Assembly (NCBI RefSeq): GCF_027532945.1
Contig: NZ_JAPZTZ010000004.1
Span: 62,001-126,000 of the forward strand
Origin: Phreatobacter sp.
GTDB lineage: Bacteria > Pseudomonadota > Alphaproteobacteria > Rhizobiales > Phreatobacteraceae
Reading direction: 5' to 3'
DNA: 64,000 bases
In this document: positions 35,258-45,119 of the stretch, in pieces
Position numbering within the stretch: the stretch's first letter is position 1
Layout: the number at the start of each line of letters is the position of its first letter
Translations under genes and position numbers: made by a program
The notes under the pieces: model-generated
Told to the model about the DNA's origin: nothing
Seen by the model: the letters and a program-made list of their open reading frames with translations, nothing else
Database searches by the model: none

Positions 35258-36963
35258 TCACGCCGCGCGGAAGCGCACCAGGAAGCTGTCGAGCTCGCCG
35301 CGCAGCTGACGAGCCTGCGTCGACAGGCCCTCGGCGGAGGCGAGGACCTGCGACGCCGCGGCGCTGGTCTCGCCGACGGCGGCCGAGACGCCGGTGATGT
35401 TGGAGCTGATCTCCGAGGCGCCGGCCGAGGCCTGCTGCACATTGCGGGCGATCTCGCCGGTGGCGGCCGTCTGCTCCTCGACCGCCGCGGCGATCTCGGT
35501 GGCGACATGGTCCATCTCGCGGATCGTCCGGGCGATCGTGTCGATGGAGGCGGCGGAGGTTGAGGTCGCCTCCTGGATCGCGGCGATCTGCTTGGAGATC
35601 TCGGTGGTGGCCTTGGCGGTCTGGTCGGCAAGGCCCTTCACCTCGGCGGCGACCACGGCGAACCCCTTGCCGGCCTCGCCAGCCCGCGCCGCCTCGATCG
35701 TGGCGTTGAGGGCGAGAAGGTTGGTCTGGGCCGCGACGCCGCTGATCAGTTCGACGATCTCGCCGATCTTCTGGACCTTGTGGGCGAGGTCCTGGACCTC
35801 GCTGGCCGAGCGGTCGGCCCCCTGGACGGCAGTCGACGACATCTGGGCGGAATGGGCGACCTGCGAGGCGATCTCGCGCACGGACGCCGCGAGCTCTTCC
35901 GTTGCCGAGGCCACCGTCTGGATGTTGCCGGAGCTCTGCTCGGAGGCGGCGGCCACCGCGTTGGACTGGGAACCGGACTCGGCGGCAGCGCTCGACAGGG
36001 TGGTGGCGGCGCCCTTCAGCTGGTCCGCCGACTGGGCGACGGCCGCAACGACCGAGCCCACGGCCGCCTCGAACTCGCCGGCGAGGCGGTCGAGCATGGC
36101 GCGCTTCTCGGTTTCGGCGCGGGCCTCGACCTCCGCCTGTTCGCGGGCAGGCGCTCGGCCTCGAGGCCATTGGCCTTGAAGACCTCCGCCGAGCGGGCCA
36201 TGTCGCCAACCTCGTCGCGGCGGTCCGTGCCGGCGACGACGAGATCGAAGCGGCCCTTCGCCAGGTCCTGCAGCTGCTCCGAGAGCGTGCGGATGGGCGT
36301 GGCAATGCCGCTGCGGCCGATGAGCAGGCCGGCGCCGACGCCAAACAGGACGCCGACACCCGCAAGGATGAGCATGAGGCGGCTCATGTCGGAGCCGGTG
36401 GCCTTCAGCTGGTTGCGATACATCTCGCCGCGCTCGAGCAGCACGGCGGTCAGGCCCTGAACGTCGCGGCGACCTTCCAGATAGAGCGGGCGATTGGTGA
36501 TGACGAGCTGGGCGAGCTCACGGCGCTGGTCGGCGGTCGGCTCTCCGGTGATGGTGCGGGCGAGCGTGAGCACGCGCTCCTGCGCGGTCAGATAGGCGTT
36601 GATGCCGGCTTCCGCCTTGTTGGCGGCGGCCTGGACGACGTCGGCGCGGCTGGTGCGGATGCGCCGCAGGTTTTCCTCGATGGACCGGCGCTGGGCTGCG
36701 ATGGACTCGACATTCTCGCGGATGATCTCCGCCGTCGGGTTCAAGGCGACAACCGCCTCTGCACGGCCGATGAAGGTGACCGCCGAGGTCACGCGGGAGG
36801 CGGCGGTGGCGCGGGCGCCCGATTCGATGCCGGTTTCGGCATCCGTCGAGACGCTGGACAGCGCGTACATGCCGACGCCGACGAGGCAGAGCATGAGGGC
36901 GTTCAACGCCAGAACAAGACCCAGGATCTTCGGTGTGATCCTGATCTTCGACAGCCATGCCAT
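35258..36963 (-). pseudogene. Methyl-accepting chemotaxis protein with a single-base frameshift
   Basis: The N-terminal frame (from 36963) encodes a cytoplasmic start, a first span (residues 11-33), a four-helix-bundle-type periplasmic domain (34-193), a second span (194-217) and HAMP (218-270). At about 36141-36150 the frame shifts: after [11 protein letters not shown] the correct continuation ([24 protein letters not shown]...) is in another frame, ending at 35258. That part holds the MCP signalling hairpin with the tip [44 protein letters not shown]. The restored length is about 568 residues. One deleted base explains it; sequencing error or a real mutation are equally possible. No che genes are nearby. 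Confidence 0.85.
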
Positions 36964-37094
36964 GGGTCTTCTCCTGAGCGGTAACTGACCCCACGGAAAT
37001 CACAGACCTGTTCAGGAGAAGTTAATTCGACATAAAGTTCACGGTAAAATTGCATAAAAAACATGCACACCTTGCCACTTTCGTGGTGGTCGCC

Positions 37095-38333
37095 TCACGC
37101 CGAGCGGGTCGGGCGAAACAGCCGCCCCTTTTCGGCGATCAGCACCATGGCAAGGGCTGCAAGGCCGCATCCGCCGAAGCCCAGCACGATCGGCAGCGCG
37201 GTTCCGTCGAAATGCTGGCCGATAAAGAAGCCGATCAGCGCACCGCCAACGGTCGAGACAAAGCCCTGCACCGAGGAGGCCGTGCCGGCGACATGGCCGA
37301 GCGGGTCCATGGCCATGGCGCCGAAGTTCGAGGCCATCAGGCCGAAGCAGAACATGGTGGCGCATTGGAACAGCGCGAAGGTGACCATGGTCTCATGGCC
37401 CGCCAGCGCCACGGCCCCATGCGCCAGGGTGGCGACGAGATAGCCGACCAGCGCGGTGTGCGACACCCGCCGCATGCCGAAGCGCTCGACGATGCGCGAA
37501 TTGAGGAACGAGGCCGCCGCCATGAAGCCGGCGATCACCGCGAAGATGATGGTGAAAAGCTCCCCGGCGCGGAAGGTGACCTCGAAGAGCTGCTGCGAGG
37601 CATTGATGAAGCCGAACAGGCTGCCGATGACGAAGGTCATGGCCAGCATGTAGCCGACCGACAGCCGCGTGGTGAGGCAGGTCGCGAAGGCCTTCGCCAT
37701 CGGTGCGACGGCGATGGGCGTGCGGTCCTCGGGGTGCAGCGTCTCGGGCAGCTTGCGGGCGACCCAGAGCGCGACGACCACGCCGAACAGGCCGAGCAGC
37801 GCGAAGATCCACCGCCAGGGCGCGACGAGGATGATCACCTGGCCGATCGAGGGCGCGAGGATCGGCACGGCGAGGAAGACGATGAAGGCGAGCGACATGA
37901 CCCGCGCCATCTGCCGACCCGAATAGGTGTCGCGCACGATGGAGACGGCGAGCACCCGCGTCGCAGCCGCTCCAATGCCCTGCACCACCCGCGCCACCAT
38001 CATCGCGTCGAAGGTGGTCGCAAAGGTCGCGCCGAGACTGCCCAGCGCATAGACGGCAAGGCCCATGAGCAGGATGCGCTTGCGGCCGAAGCGGTCGGCA
38101 AGCGGGCCGTAGATGAGCTGCGAGGCGCCGAACCCGAGGAGATAGGAGGTGATCACCCACTGGCGGTCATTGGCCGTGGTGATGCCCAGCGCCTCGCCGA
38201 TCTCCGGCAGGGCGGGCAGCATGGAATCGATGGCCAGTGCGTTGGTCGCCATCAGTGCGGCGATCATCGCGACGAAAGAGCGGAAGCCCAGCCCCGGATA
38301 GGGCCCGGTGGCCGGTGGGGATGCGGTTGTCAT
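37095..38333 (-). CDS. MFS multidrug exporter, Bcr/CflA type
   Basis: From ATG 38333 the product is 412 residues with twelve predicted spans. Family markers are the first-helix sequence ATNALAIDSMLPALPEIGEALG, the loop 2-3 motif GPLADRFGRKRIL (motif A), and VVQGIGAAATRVLAVSIVRDTYSG (motif C/antiporter region near residue 118). Bcr/CflA transporters export small toxic molecules such as bicyclomycin, sulfonamides or chloramphenicol by proton antiport. The substrate here is unknown. The frame is open further upstream, but that part lacks hydrophobic or conserved character. Confidence 0.9.
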   Translation of the reverse strand: MTTASPPATGPYPGLGFRSFVAMIAALMATNALAIDSMLPALPEIGEALGITTANDRQWVITSYLLGFGASQLIYGPLADRFGRKRILLMGLAVYALGSLGATFATTFDAMMVARVVQGIGAAATRVLAVSIVRDTYSGRQMARVMSLAFIVFLAVPILAPSIGQVIILVAPWRWIFALLGLFGVVVALWVARKLPETLHPEDRTPIAVAPMAKAFATCLTTRLSVGYMLAMTFVIGSLFGFINASQQLFEVTFRAGELFTIIFAVIAGFMAAASFLNSRIVERFGMRRVSHTALVGYLVATLAHGAVALAGHETMVTFALFQCATMFCFGLMASNFGAMAMDPLGHVAGTASSVQGFVSTVGGALIGFFIGQHFDGTALPIVLGFGGCGLAALAMVLIAEKGRLFRPTRSA

Positions 38334-38548
38334 GGCACCAAGGACAGGTTGCGGGGAGGGCCGCCGGCAGCGCGGCCGGCCCTCGGAAGCGGCCTGACAT
38401 AAGGCCTGTCGGAAGACAGGGCCATCCACTTTGCCGTGAGGCAGGATCACGCAGGCGTCGTGCTTGCAGGGCTTCGAGCCGAGCGTCTACCTTGGTCGAC
38501 GATCGCGTCGCAGACGGCGCCAAAGCACAGCAGAACAGAGGAAATCCC

Positions 38549-39535
38549 ATGATCATCGACCGCCGTACGGTCCTCGCCGGCATCGCCGGCGCGCTGGCGA
38601 CCCCCGCTGTCCATGGCGCCCGCGCTCAGGGCGCCTGGCCGAACCGTCCCATCCGCATGATCGTGCCCTTCCCGCCGGGCGGCTCCACCGACGTGCTCTC
38701 CCGCGTCATCGGCGAATATCTCGGCAAGGAGCTCGGCCAGACCATCGTCATCGAGAACCGCCCGGGCTCGGCGGGCAATGTCGGCGTCAACGCCATCGCC
38801 AAGGCGGAGCCGGACGGCTACACGATCGGCGTCTCGACCATCGGCCCGCTCTCCGCCCATATCGAGCTCTACCGGACGCTGCCCTTCAACCCGCTCACCG
38901 ACTTCACCTATCTCGCCGATATCTACGAGATCCCCAACGTGCTGGTGGTGAACCTCCAGACGCCGGTGAACACGGTGCAGGAGTTCATCGCCTGGGTGAA
39001 GGCGAAGGGCGAGGGCAAGGCCTCCTACGGCACGCCGGGCCTTGGCACCACGGCGCATCTGTCGACCGAGTTCCTGTCGCGCCGTGTCGGCATGCAGCCG
39101 CTCCACGTGCCCTACCGCACCGGCTCGGTCGCCGTGCAGGACCTCATTGCCGGCCGCATCGACTTCATGTTCGACAACCTGCCGACCATCATCGGCCAGA
39201 TCCAGGGCAAGGCGATCAAGCCGATCGCCGTCTCCACCGCCAAGCGCTGGCCGGGCCTTCCCGAGGTGCCGACCATGATCGAGGGCGGCGTGCCGGGTTT
39301 CGACGTCACCTCCTGGTCGGGCATGCTGGCGCCGAAGGGCGTGCCTGCCCCGATCGTCGAGCGGCTGGTCGCAGCCCATATCAAGGTCGGCCAGGACCCG
39401 GCCTTCGTGAAGCGCTTCGAGGATCTCGGCGCGCTCGCCACCATGAAGGGCCCCGAGGTCCTGCAGGCGCGCATGGCCACCGAGATCCCGCGCTGGGCCG
39501 AGGTGGTGCGCGCCGCCGGCGCCAAGGTGGACTGA
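38549..39535 (+). CDS. Tripartite tricarboxylate transporter substrate-binding protein (Bug/TctC family)
   Basis: The 328-residue protein has an N-terminal twin-Arg-like export signal (DRRTVLAGIAGALATPAVHGARAQ). The Bug signatures include RMIVPFPPGGSTDVLSR (near residues 36-52), the ligand loop VIENRPGSAGNVGVNAIAKAEPDGYTIG, and GTTAHLSTEFLSR. It would bind a carboxylate in the periplasm. No TctA or TctB membrane subunits are adjacent, as is common for orphan Bug proteins. A second Bug gene follows 104 bp downstream after a hairpin. ATG 38549 follows AGAGGAAA. Confidence 0.9.
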   Translation: MIIDRRTVLAGIAGALATPAVHGARAQGAWPNRPIRMIVPFPPGGSTDVLSRVIGEYLGKELGQTIVIENRPGSAGNVGVNAIAKAEPDGYTIGVSTIGPLSAHIELYRTLPFNPLTDFTYLADIYEIPNVLVVNLQTPVNTVQEFIAWVKAKGEGKASYGTPGLGTTAHLSTEFLSRRVGMQPLHVPYRTGSVAVQDLIAGRIDFMFDNLPTIIGQIQGKAIKPIAVSTAKRWPGLPEVPTMIEGGVPGFDVTSWSGMLAPKGVPAPIVERLVAAHIKVGQDPAFVKRFEDLGALATMKGPEVLQARMATEIPRWAEVVRAAGAKVD

Positions 39536-39546
39536 TCGGTCCGGCC

Positions 39547-39570
39547 GGCGGGGGAGAAGGATCCCCCGCC
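39547..39570. terminator. Hairpin between the two Bug-protein genes
   Basis: GGCGGGGG and CCCCCGCC form a perfect 8-bp stem around an 8-nt loop, 11 bp after the first Bug-family stop. There is no T-run, so it may attenuate rather than terminate transcription. Confidence 0.5.
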
Positions 39571-39639
39571 AAGCGGCCGGGTTGTGGCCGTTCGTGAAAT
39601 GGCGTTTCATTCCGGAAGATATCCATCCGGGGAAACGCC

Positions 39640-40617
39640 ATGTCCGCCACCAGCCGCCGCTCGCTCCTCGCCGCCATGGGCGGCGTCGCCGCGGCCTCGA
39701 TCCTGCCCGCGCGGGCGCAGGCCTTTCCCTCCAAGCGCGTGACGCTGGTGGTGCCCTTCCCGCCGGGCGGTCCGGTGGATCTCACCGCCCGGCAGATCGG
39801 CCAGAAGATCTCCGAATACTGGAACCAGGCCGTCATCATCGAGAACCGGCCGGGCGCCGACGCGGTGATCGGCGCGCAGGCCGTTCAGCGCGCCGACCCC
39901 GACGGCCACACGCTGCTCGTCTGCGCCATTCACCACACGGTGCATCCGAGCCTCAAGGCGAGCCTGCCCTATGACTTCCTCACCGAATTCGTGCCGGTGA
40001 GCGGCGCGGGCATTTTCCCCATCATCGTCTGCGCCCATCCTTCCCTGCCGGTCTCGACCGTCGGTGAGCTCGCCGCCTATGCCAAGGCCAATCCCGGCAA
40101 GCTCGCCTTCGGCTCGGCCGGCGTCGGCGGCGGCACGCACCTGGCCGGCGAGCTGTTCAAGAGCATGACAGGCACGGACATGCTGCACGTCGCCCATCGC
40201 GGCAGCGCCCCGGCCATGAACAGCCTGCTCGGCAACCACGTCCAGCTCATGTTCGCCGACGGCCCCACCGCCGTGCCGCAGGTCCAGGCCAAGACGGTGA
40301 AGGCACTCGGCATCAGCCCGTCGCGGCTGTCGCTGCTGCCGGAGATCCCGACCATGGCGGAGGCGGGCCTGCCGGGCTATGAGGCCTATTCCTGGTCCGG
40401 CATCGTCGCGCCAAAAGGCACGCCGCGCGAGGCTGTCGTCGCCCTCAACGCCGCCATGACACGGGCCCTGAAGGAACAGGAGACGATCGAGAAGTTCGAG
40501 CGCTTCGGTGCCCAGCCCGCGCCGCAGACACCCGAGGAGTTCGGCGCCTTCCTCAAGGCCGAGACGACGAAATGGTCTAAGGTCGTCGCCGACGCCAATA
40601 TCCCCAGGCAGCAATAG
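39640..40617 (+). CDS. Second Bug/TctC-family substrate-binding protein
   Basis: The 325-residue protein has a Tat-like signal ([24 protein letters not shown], cut near residue 27). The same family motifs appear: [46 protein letters not shown] and [13 protein letters not shown]. It differs substantially from the first copy, so the two probably bind different carboxylates. The aldo-keto reductase gene starts 29 bp downstream and may be co-transcribed. No permease genes accompany it. Confidence 0.9.
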   Translation: MSATSRRSLLAAMGGVAAASILPARAQAFPSKRVTLVVPFPPGGPVDLTARQIGQKISEYWNQAVIIENRPGADAVIGAQAVQRADPDGHTLLVCAIHHTVHPSLKASLPYDFLTEFVPVSGAGIFPIIVCAHPSLPVSTVGELAAYAKANPGKLAFGSAGVGGGTHLAGELFKSMTGTDMLHVAHRGSAPAMNSLLGNHVQLMFADGPTAVPQVQAKTVKALGISPSRLSLLPEIPTMAEAGLPGYEAYSWSGIVAPKGTPREAVVALNAAMTRALKEQETIEKFERFGAQPAPQTPEEFGAFLKAETTKWSKVVADANIPRQQ

Positions 40618-40646
40618 CCGGCGCTTGTCCGGCGAGGGAGCCGGTC

Positions 40647-41489
40647 ATGGGATCCGTTCCGACCACCCGCCTGCCGGACGGCAGCGCCGTCCCTGTCCTT
40701 GGCCAGGGCACCTGGACCATCGCCGACCGGCCGGCGCGGCGCGCCTCCGCCATCGCCGCGCTGCGGGCCGGGCTCGATGCCGGGCTCACCCTCATCGACA
40801 CGGCCGAGATGTATGGCGACGGCGCCGCCGAGGCGCTCATCGGCGAGGCCGTCGCCGGGCGCCGCGGCGAGGCCTATCTCGTCTCCAAGGTCTATCCGCA
40901 CAATGCCGGCCGCCACAGCGCCATCGAGGCCTGCGAGCGCTCGCTGCGCCGCCTCAACACCGACCGGCTCGACCTCTATCTCCTCCATTGGCGCGGCTCC
41001 ATCCCACTCGCCGAGACGGTGGAGGCTTTCGAGCGCCTGCGCGAGACGGGGAAGATCCGCGCCTGGGGCGTCTCCAATTTCGACCGCGACGACATGGAGG
41101 AACTGCTGGACGAGGGCGGCGAGGCTGTCGCCGTGAACCAGGTCCTCTACAATTGCCTGCGCCGCGGCATCGAGTTCGACCTCATGCCCTGGCAGGCGCA
41201 GCGCGGCATTCCGGTCATGGCTTATTCGCCAGTGGAACAGGGGCGGCTGACGCGCGATCCCGTGCTCGCCGGCATCGCGACCCGCCACCCCGGCGCGACC
41301 GCGGCGCAGGTGGCGCTGGCCTTCACCTTGCGGCGGGGCGGGGTCATCGCCATCCCGCAGATGGCGAGTCCGGAGCATGTGGAAGAGAACCGGCCGGCGG
41401 CTGGTCTCGCCCTGACCGATCAGGACCTCGCGGAGATCGACCGCGCCTTCCCACCGCCGACGCGCAAGCGGTCGCTGGAGATGATCTGA
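40647..41489 (+). CDS. Aldo/keto reductase
   Basis: The 280-residue (beta/alpha)8 NADPH-dependent oxidoreductase has the full catalytic tetrad: Asp51 ([11 protein letters not shown]), Tyr56, Lys81 ([10 protein letters not shown]) and His114 (YLLHWRG). The family signature [13 protein letters not shown] is near residue 145, and a C-terminal cofactor site [20 protein letters not shown] is near 242. It resembles the 2,5-diketo-gluconate reductase branch. The carbonyl substrate is unknown. It is convergent with yacG, with a 6-bp gap. Confidence 0.92.
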   Translation: MGSVPTTRLPDGSAVPVLGQGTWTIADRPARRASAIAALRAGLDAGLTLIDTAEMYGDGAAEALIGEAVAGRRGEAYLVSKVYPHNAGRHSAIEACERSLRRLNTDRLDLYLLHWRGSIPLAETVEAFERLRETGKIRAWGVSNFDRDDMEELLDEGGEAVAVNQVLYNCLRRGIEFDLMPWQAQRGIPVMAYSPVEQGRLTRDPVLAGIATRHPGATAAQVALAFTLRRGGVIAIPQMASPEHVEENRPAAGLALTDQDLAEIDRAFPPPTRKRSLEMI

Positions 41490-41495
41490 GACGCT

Positions 41496-41699
41496 TTAGC
41501 GCCGATCCGACTCCTCGCCGTCCTCGTCCGGATCCTCGGCGACAGGGATGGCATAGGCGCCGCTGAACCAGCGGTTCAGGTCGATATCGGCGCAGCGCTT
41601 CGAGCAGAAGGGCTTGTAGCGCATCGTCGCCGGCTTGCTGCAGATGCTGCAGGCCTTGGGCGGGTCGATCGGTCGGTCGTTGTCGTTGACAGGGTTCAT
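41496..41699 (-). CDS. yacG: DNA gyrase inhibitor YacG (zinc-binding)
   Basis: A 67-residue protein with the YacG zinc finger CSIC-x15-C-x3-C (CSICSKPATMRYKPFCSKRC, within residues 17-36). It continues with DIDLNRWFSGAYAIP and ends in an acidic tail (EDPDEDGEESD), typical of the family. In E. coli YacG binds the GyrB C-terminus and inhibits supercoiling. It follows maf by 40 bp in the same direction, a conserved arrangement in Hyphomicrobiales. ATG 41699 is used; the longer open frame upstream overlaps maf. Confidence 0.93.
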   Translation of the reverse strand: MNPVNDNDRPIDPPKACSICSKPATMRYKPFCSKRCADIDLNRWFSGAYAIPVAEDPDEDGEESDRR

Positions 41700-41739
41700 G
41701 GCAGCGCAGATGGGCCCGGTCGGCATCTCAGGAAAGGGG

Positions 41740-42378
41740 TCAGCCCTTGGCGATCCAGCCGAGGGTGACCGGATAGCCCGTGGCGCCGACAAGGCCGACG
41801 GCCTCGGCCAACGGCAGGCCGACGACATTGGTGTAGGAGCCGACGAGCGACAGGACGAAGGCGCCGGCAATGCCCTGGATGGCATAGCCGCCGGCCTTGC
41901 CGCGCCATTCGCCCGAGCCGAGATAGGCGTCGATCTCGGCGCCCGAGAGGCGCTTGAAGCGCACGCGCGTCTCGACCAGCTTGGCGCTGACGCGGCCGGC
42001 CTGGTCGACCCGGCAGAGGCCGGTATAGACGCGGTGAGAGCGGCCCGAGAGTAGGCGGATGCACGCGGCGGCCTCCTCGACCGTCTCGGCCTTCGGCAGG
42101 ATGCGGCGGCCGACGCAGACCACCGTGTCGGCGGCAAGGATCACCGAGCCGGACCAGTCCGGATCGTCGCGCAGGCGGCGGGCGGCCTCGGCGGCTTTCT
42201 CGCGCGCGAGGCGGAGCGCCAGCTTGCGCGGGCTCTCGCGCGGGAAGGGCGTCTCGTCGATCTCCGCCGGCACCAGCGTATCCGGCTCGATGCCCGCCTG
42301 CTGCAGCAGGGCGAGACGGCGCGGCGAGGCCGAGGCGAGGACCAGCTTGGGGCGGCCGGGAACGGAAGTGGGGGCCAT
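41740..42378 (-). CDS. maf: Maf-like nucleotide pyrophosphatase
   Basis: The 212-residue protein has the Maf N-terminal motif [19 protein letters not shown] (residues 12-30), the conserved EIDET (near 39), the catalytic AADTVV (near 83) and the Lys/Gln residues of [20 protein letters not shown] (near 157). Maf enzymes hydrolyse non-canonical or modified nucleoside triphosphates and influence septum formation. It is co-transcribed with yacG. The ATG at 42378 is the start that matches family length; it is divergent from the mesaconyl-CoA hydratase gene. Confidence 0.94.
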   Translation of the reverse strand: MAPTSVPGRPKLVLASASPRRLALLQQAGIEPDTLVPAEIDETPFPRESPRKLALRLAREKAAEAARRLRDDPDWSGSVILAADTVVCVGRRILPKAETVEEAAACIRLLSGRSHRVYTGLCRVDQAGRVSAKLVETRVRFKRLSGAEIDAYLGSGEWRGKAGGYAIQGIAGAFVLSLVGSYTNVVGLPLAEAVGLVGATGYPVTLGWIAKG

Positions 42379-42538
42379 GGGCGCCTTGGTGCGGGAGAAG
42401 CGCGGGGTGTGCGTTCGCTTAGCCCATGCGGCGGGGCTTGTGAACCGGCGGGTTCGTCCGATCGGCCCGCCCCCTTCCTTCGTCCGGTTGGACTTCGCAG
42501 CGCAGCACGGCATAGATGAACGACGCGAGGAGGGCCCC

Positions 42539-43588
42539 ATGCCGAAGACCAATCCCGGACGATTCTTCGAGGATTTCCGCCTCGGCGACAGGCTGGTCCA
42601 CGCCACCCCGCGCACCGTCACGACCGGCGATGCCGCGCTCTACACAGCGCTCTACGGCACCCGCTTCGCCGTCCAGTCCTCCGACGCCTTCGCCCGTGCC
42701 ATCGGCTACCCGAAGAGCCCGCTCGACGATCTCCTCGTTTTCCACGTCGTCTTCGGCAAGACCGTGCCCGACGTGTCGCTGAACGCCGTCGCCAATCTCG
42801 GCTATGCCGGCTGCCGCTTCCTCGCGCCGGTCTATCCCGGCGACACGCTCTCCACCGTTTCCGAGGTCATCGGCCTCAAGGAGAATTCGAACCGCAAGAC
42901 CGGCGTCGTCTATGTCCGGTCCACCGGTACCAACCAGCATGGCGACCAGGTGCTCGACTATGTGCGCTGGGTGATGGTGAGGAAGCGCGACGAGGCGGCG
43001 CCCGCGCCGGAGGAGCATGTGCCGGCCCTGCCGAAGGCGCTGGAGCCCGACCAGCTGGGCGATGCCTGCCCGGTCATCGACCCCGAGGCCTATGACACGG
43101 TGCTCGCCGGCCAGCGCCACCGGCTCAACGACTATGTCGCCGGCGAATGCATCGACCATGTCGACGGCATGACGGTGGAGGAGGCCGAGCACATGCTGGC
43201 GACGCGCCTCTACCAGAACACGGCGAAGGTCCATTTCAACCAGTTCACCGAAGGCCAGGGCCGCTTCGGCCGCCGCCTCATCTATGGCGGCCACGTCATC
43301 TCTCTCGCCCGCTCGCTCTCCTTCAACGGCCTCGCCAACGCCTTCCACATCGCCGCGATCAATGGCGGGCGGCACGTCGCGCCGCTCTTCGCGGGCAATA
43401 CCGTCTTCGCCTGGTCGCAGATCCTCGCGGTGGAAGAACTGCCCGGCCGCGACGATGTCGGCGCGCTGCGCATCCGCACCGTCGCCACCAAGGACCGCCC
43501 TTGCAGCGACTATCCGCTGAAGGCCGGCGACGACTATGACCCCGCCGTCATCCTTGATCTCGACTATTGGGCGCTCATTCCCCGTTGA
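42539..43588 (+). CDS. mch: Mesaconyl-CoA hydratase (beta-methylmalyl-CoA dehydratase), MaoC family
   Basis: The 349-residue double-hotdog protein closely follows the ethylmalonyl-CoA pathway enzyme Mch. Its N-terminus is [37 protein letters not shown], then [25 protein letters not shown] (near residue 72) and [24 protein letters not shown]. The C-terminal half has [30 protein letters not shown]. It hydrates mesaconyl-C1-CoA to beta-methylmalyl-CoA during acetyl-CoA assimilation. ATG 42539 has a CGAGGAGGG ribosome site. Other pathway genes are not in this window. Confidence 0.9.
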   Translation: MPKTNPGRFFEDFRLGDRLVHATPRTVTTGDAALYTALYGTRFAVQSSDAFARAIGYPKSPLDDLLVFHVVFGKTVPDVSLNAVANLGYAGCRFLAPVYPGDTLSTVSEVIGLKENSNRKTGVVYVRSTGTNQHGDQVLDYVRWVMVRKRDEAAPAPEEHVPALPKALEPDQLGDACPVIDPEAYDTVLAGQRHRLNDYVAGECIDHVDGMTVEEAEHMLATRLYQNTAKVHFNQFTEGQGRFGRRLIYGGHVISLARSLSFNGLANAFHIAAINGGRHVAPLFAGNTVFAWSQILAVEELPGRDDVGALRIRTVATKDRPCSDYPLKAGDDYDPAVILDLDYWALIPR

Positions 43589-43773
43589 CCCTGATGGCGC
43601 CCGGCGGGCCGGCGCGGACCGGCCATGGCGGCACGCCTGTTGACCTCCTGACGCGTTTCGTCATGTTACGCGGGCATGCCGACCGCGCCACGCTGCAGAT
43701 TCCGCGATGCCCCTTGAACCTTTTCGCCGGCTGCCGCGACTGATGGGGCGAGCCCACCGGCTCGGGAGTGACG

Positions 43774-44334
43774 ATGCAGTCTGACAGCGACCAGGATCTC
43801 ATCCTCCGGGTTGCCAAGGGCGATCGTCTCGCCTTTCGGACCCTCTATGCCCGCCACAATGTCCGCGTGCTCCGGTTCATTCTCCGGTTCGTCAGGGACG
43901 AAGGGCAGGCCGAGGACCTGATCGGCGAAGTCTTCCTGGATGTGTGGCGGCAGGCCGACCGGTTCGAGGGGCGCTCCAGCGTCTCGACCTGGATCCTCGG
44001 AATGGCCCGTTTCAAGGCGTTGTCCTCGCTGAGGAAGACGACGGAAGCGGAACTCGACGAGGAAAAAGCCGCCGCCATCGCGGACGACGCGGACACACCC
44101 GAGACGGTGTCTCAGAAACTGGACAAGGCAAAGGCCATCCGCCGCTGCATCGACCAGCTTTCGCCCGAGCACCGGGAGATTGTCGATCTCGTCTACTACC
44201 AGGAGAAATCCATCTCCGAAGTGGCCGAGATCGTCCGGATCCCGGAGAACACCGTCAAGACGCGCATGTTCTATGCGCGCAAAAGGCTCCAGGAGCTCAT
44301 GCAGAGCGCCGGAGTCGATCGAGGTTGGCCATGA
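43774..44334 (+). CDS. ECF-type RNA polymerase sigma factor
   Basis: The 186-residue protein has region 2 (LRFILRFVRDEGQAEDLIGEVFLDVWRQADRFEGRSSVSTWILGMARFKALSSLRK, residues 32-87) and region 4 (LSPEHREIVDLVYYQEKSISEVAEIVRIPENTVKTRMFYARKRLQEL, about 130-176) joined by a short acidic linker, without regions 1 or 3. It directs RNA polymerase to a specific regulon. The gene overlaps the next one by ATGA, marking a sigma/anti-sigma pair. ATG 43774 is preferred over GTG 43768 because GGGAG lies just upstream. The secreted subtilisin gene is the likely target. Confidence 0.94.
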   Translation: MQSDSDQDLILRVAKGDRLAFRTLYARHNVRVLRFILRFVRDEGQAEDLIGEVFLDVWRQADRFEGRSSVSTWILGMARFKALSSLRKTTEAELDEEKAAAIADDADTPETVSQKLDKAKAIRRCIDQLSPEHREIVDLVYYQEKSISEVAEIVRIPENTVKTRMFYARKRLQELMQSAGVDRGWP

Positions 44335-45026
44335 CGACGCGCAGCCCCAACGACAATGCCGAGCGCCGTGCGGTCTCCGAGCTGCTGCCCTGGTACGCGG
44401 CCGGAACCCTCGATGCCTCCGACACCGCCCGGGTCGAGGCGGCGCTGGCCGCCGACCCAACGCTCCGCGACGAGCTTGAGATCGTCCGCGAGGACCAGGA
44501 CGCGACCTTCGCCCTCGCCGAGGCCGCCCCGCGCCCCTCGCCCCGCGTGCTCGACGAGCTGATGCGCCGGGTCGAGGCCGAGCCCGCCAAGCTGTCCCAC
44601 GTCGCCGCCCGCGCCAAGGCCGGCTTCGCCGACTGGCTCGGCGAAAAGATCGCCCTGCTCTCGCCGCGCAGTCTCGCCTACGCGGCGGGCGCCGCGGCCC
44701 TCGCCCTCGTCATCCAGGCTGGTGTCATCGGCTCGTCCTTCATCGGCGGCCCCGCCCAGTACCAGACCGCCTCGCACACGACCTCCACCGCACCCCGCGG
44801 CGATGGCACCCATCTCCTCGTCGGCTTCGCCGGCACCGCGACCGCCGCCGACATGCAGCGCCTGCTGGAACAGGTGAAGGGCTCCATCGTCGAGGGCCCG
44901 CGGCCCGGCGGCTTCTATCGGGTGCGCATCGGTGAGGCCGGGATGACCCAGGCCGAGATCGACCGCATCGTCGGCGAGTTGCGCCGCCAGTCGAATCTCG
45001 TCCGCTTCGTCGGCCCGGCGACCTGA
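44331..45026 (+). CDS. Putative membrane-anchored anti-sigma factor
   Basis: The 231-residue protein is translationally coupled to the ECF sigma gene. Its N-terminal cytoplasmic part (RRAVSELLPWYAAGTLDASDTARVEAALAADPTLRDELEIVRED, residues 13-56) resembles the ASD of anti-sigma proteins but lacks the HxxxCxxC zinc motif. One transmembrane helix follows (about 112-136). A periplasmic domain of about 95 residues (HLLVGFAGTATAADMQRLLEQV...) resembles the beta-alpha-beta propeptide fold of subtilisins. The role is to sequester the sigma factor until released; the signal is unknown. Confidence 0.8.
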   Translation: MTTRSPNDNAERRAVSELLPWYAAGTLDASDTARVEAALAADPTLRDELEIVREDQDATFALAEAAPRPSPRVLDELMRRVEAEPAKLSHVAARAKAGFADWLGEKIALLSPRSLAYAAGAAALALVIQAGVIGSSFIGGPAQYQTASHTTSTAPRGDGTHLLVGFAGTATAADMQRLLEQVKGSIVEGPRPGGFYRVRIGEAGMTQAEIDRIVGELRRQSNLVRFVGPAT

Positions 45027-45119
45027 CGTGACGCGGCATCTGCTGTGATGTCGCCAAATAGAAACACGCAAAGCCGACCTTGACCTGAAGGGCCGGCATT
45101 CGTCCGGCAGGATAGCGCC

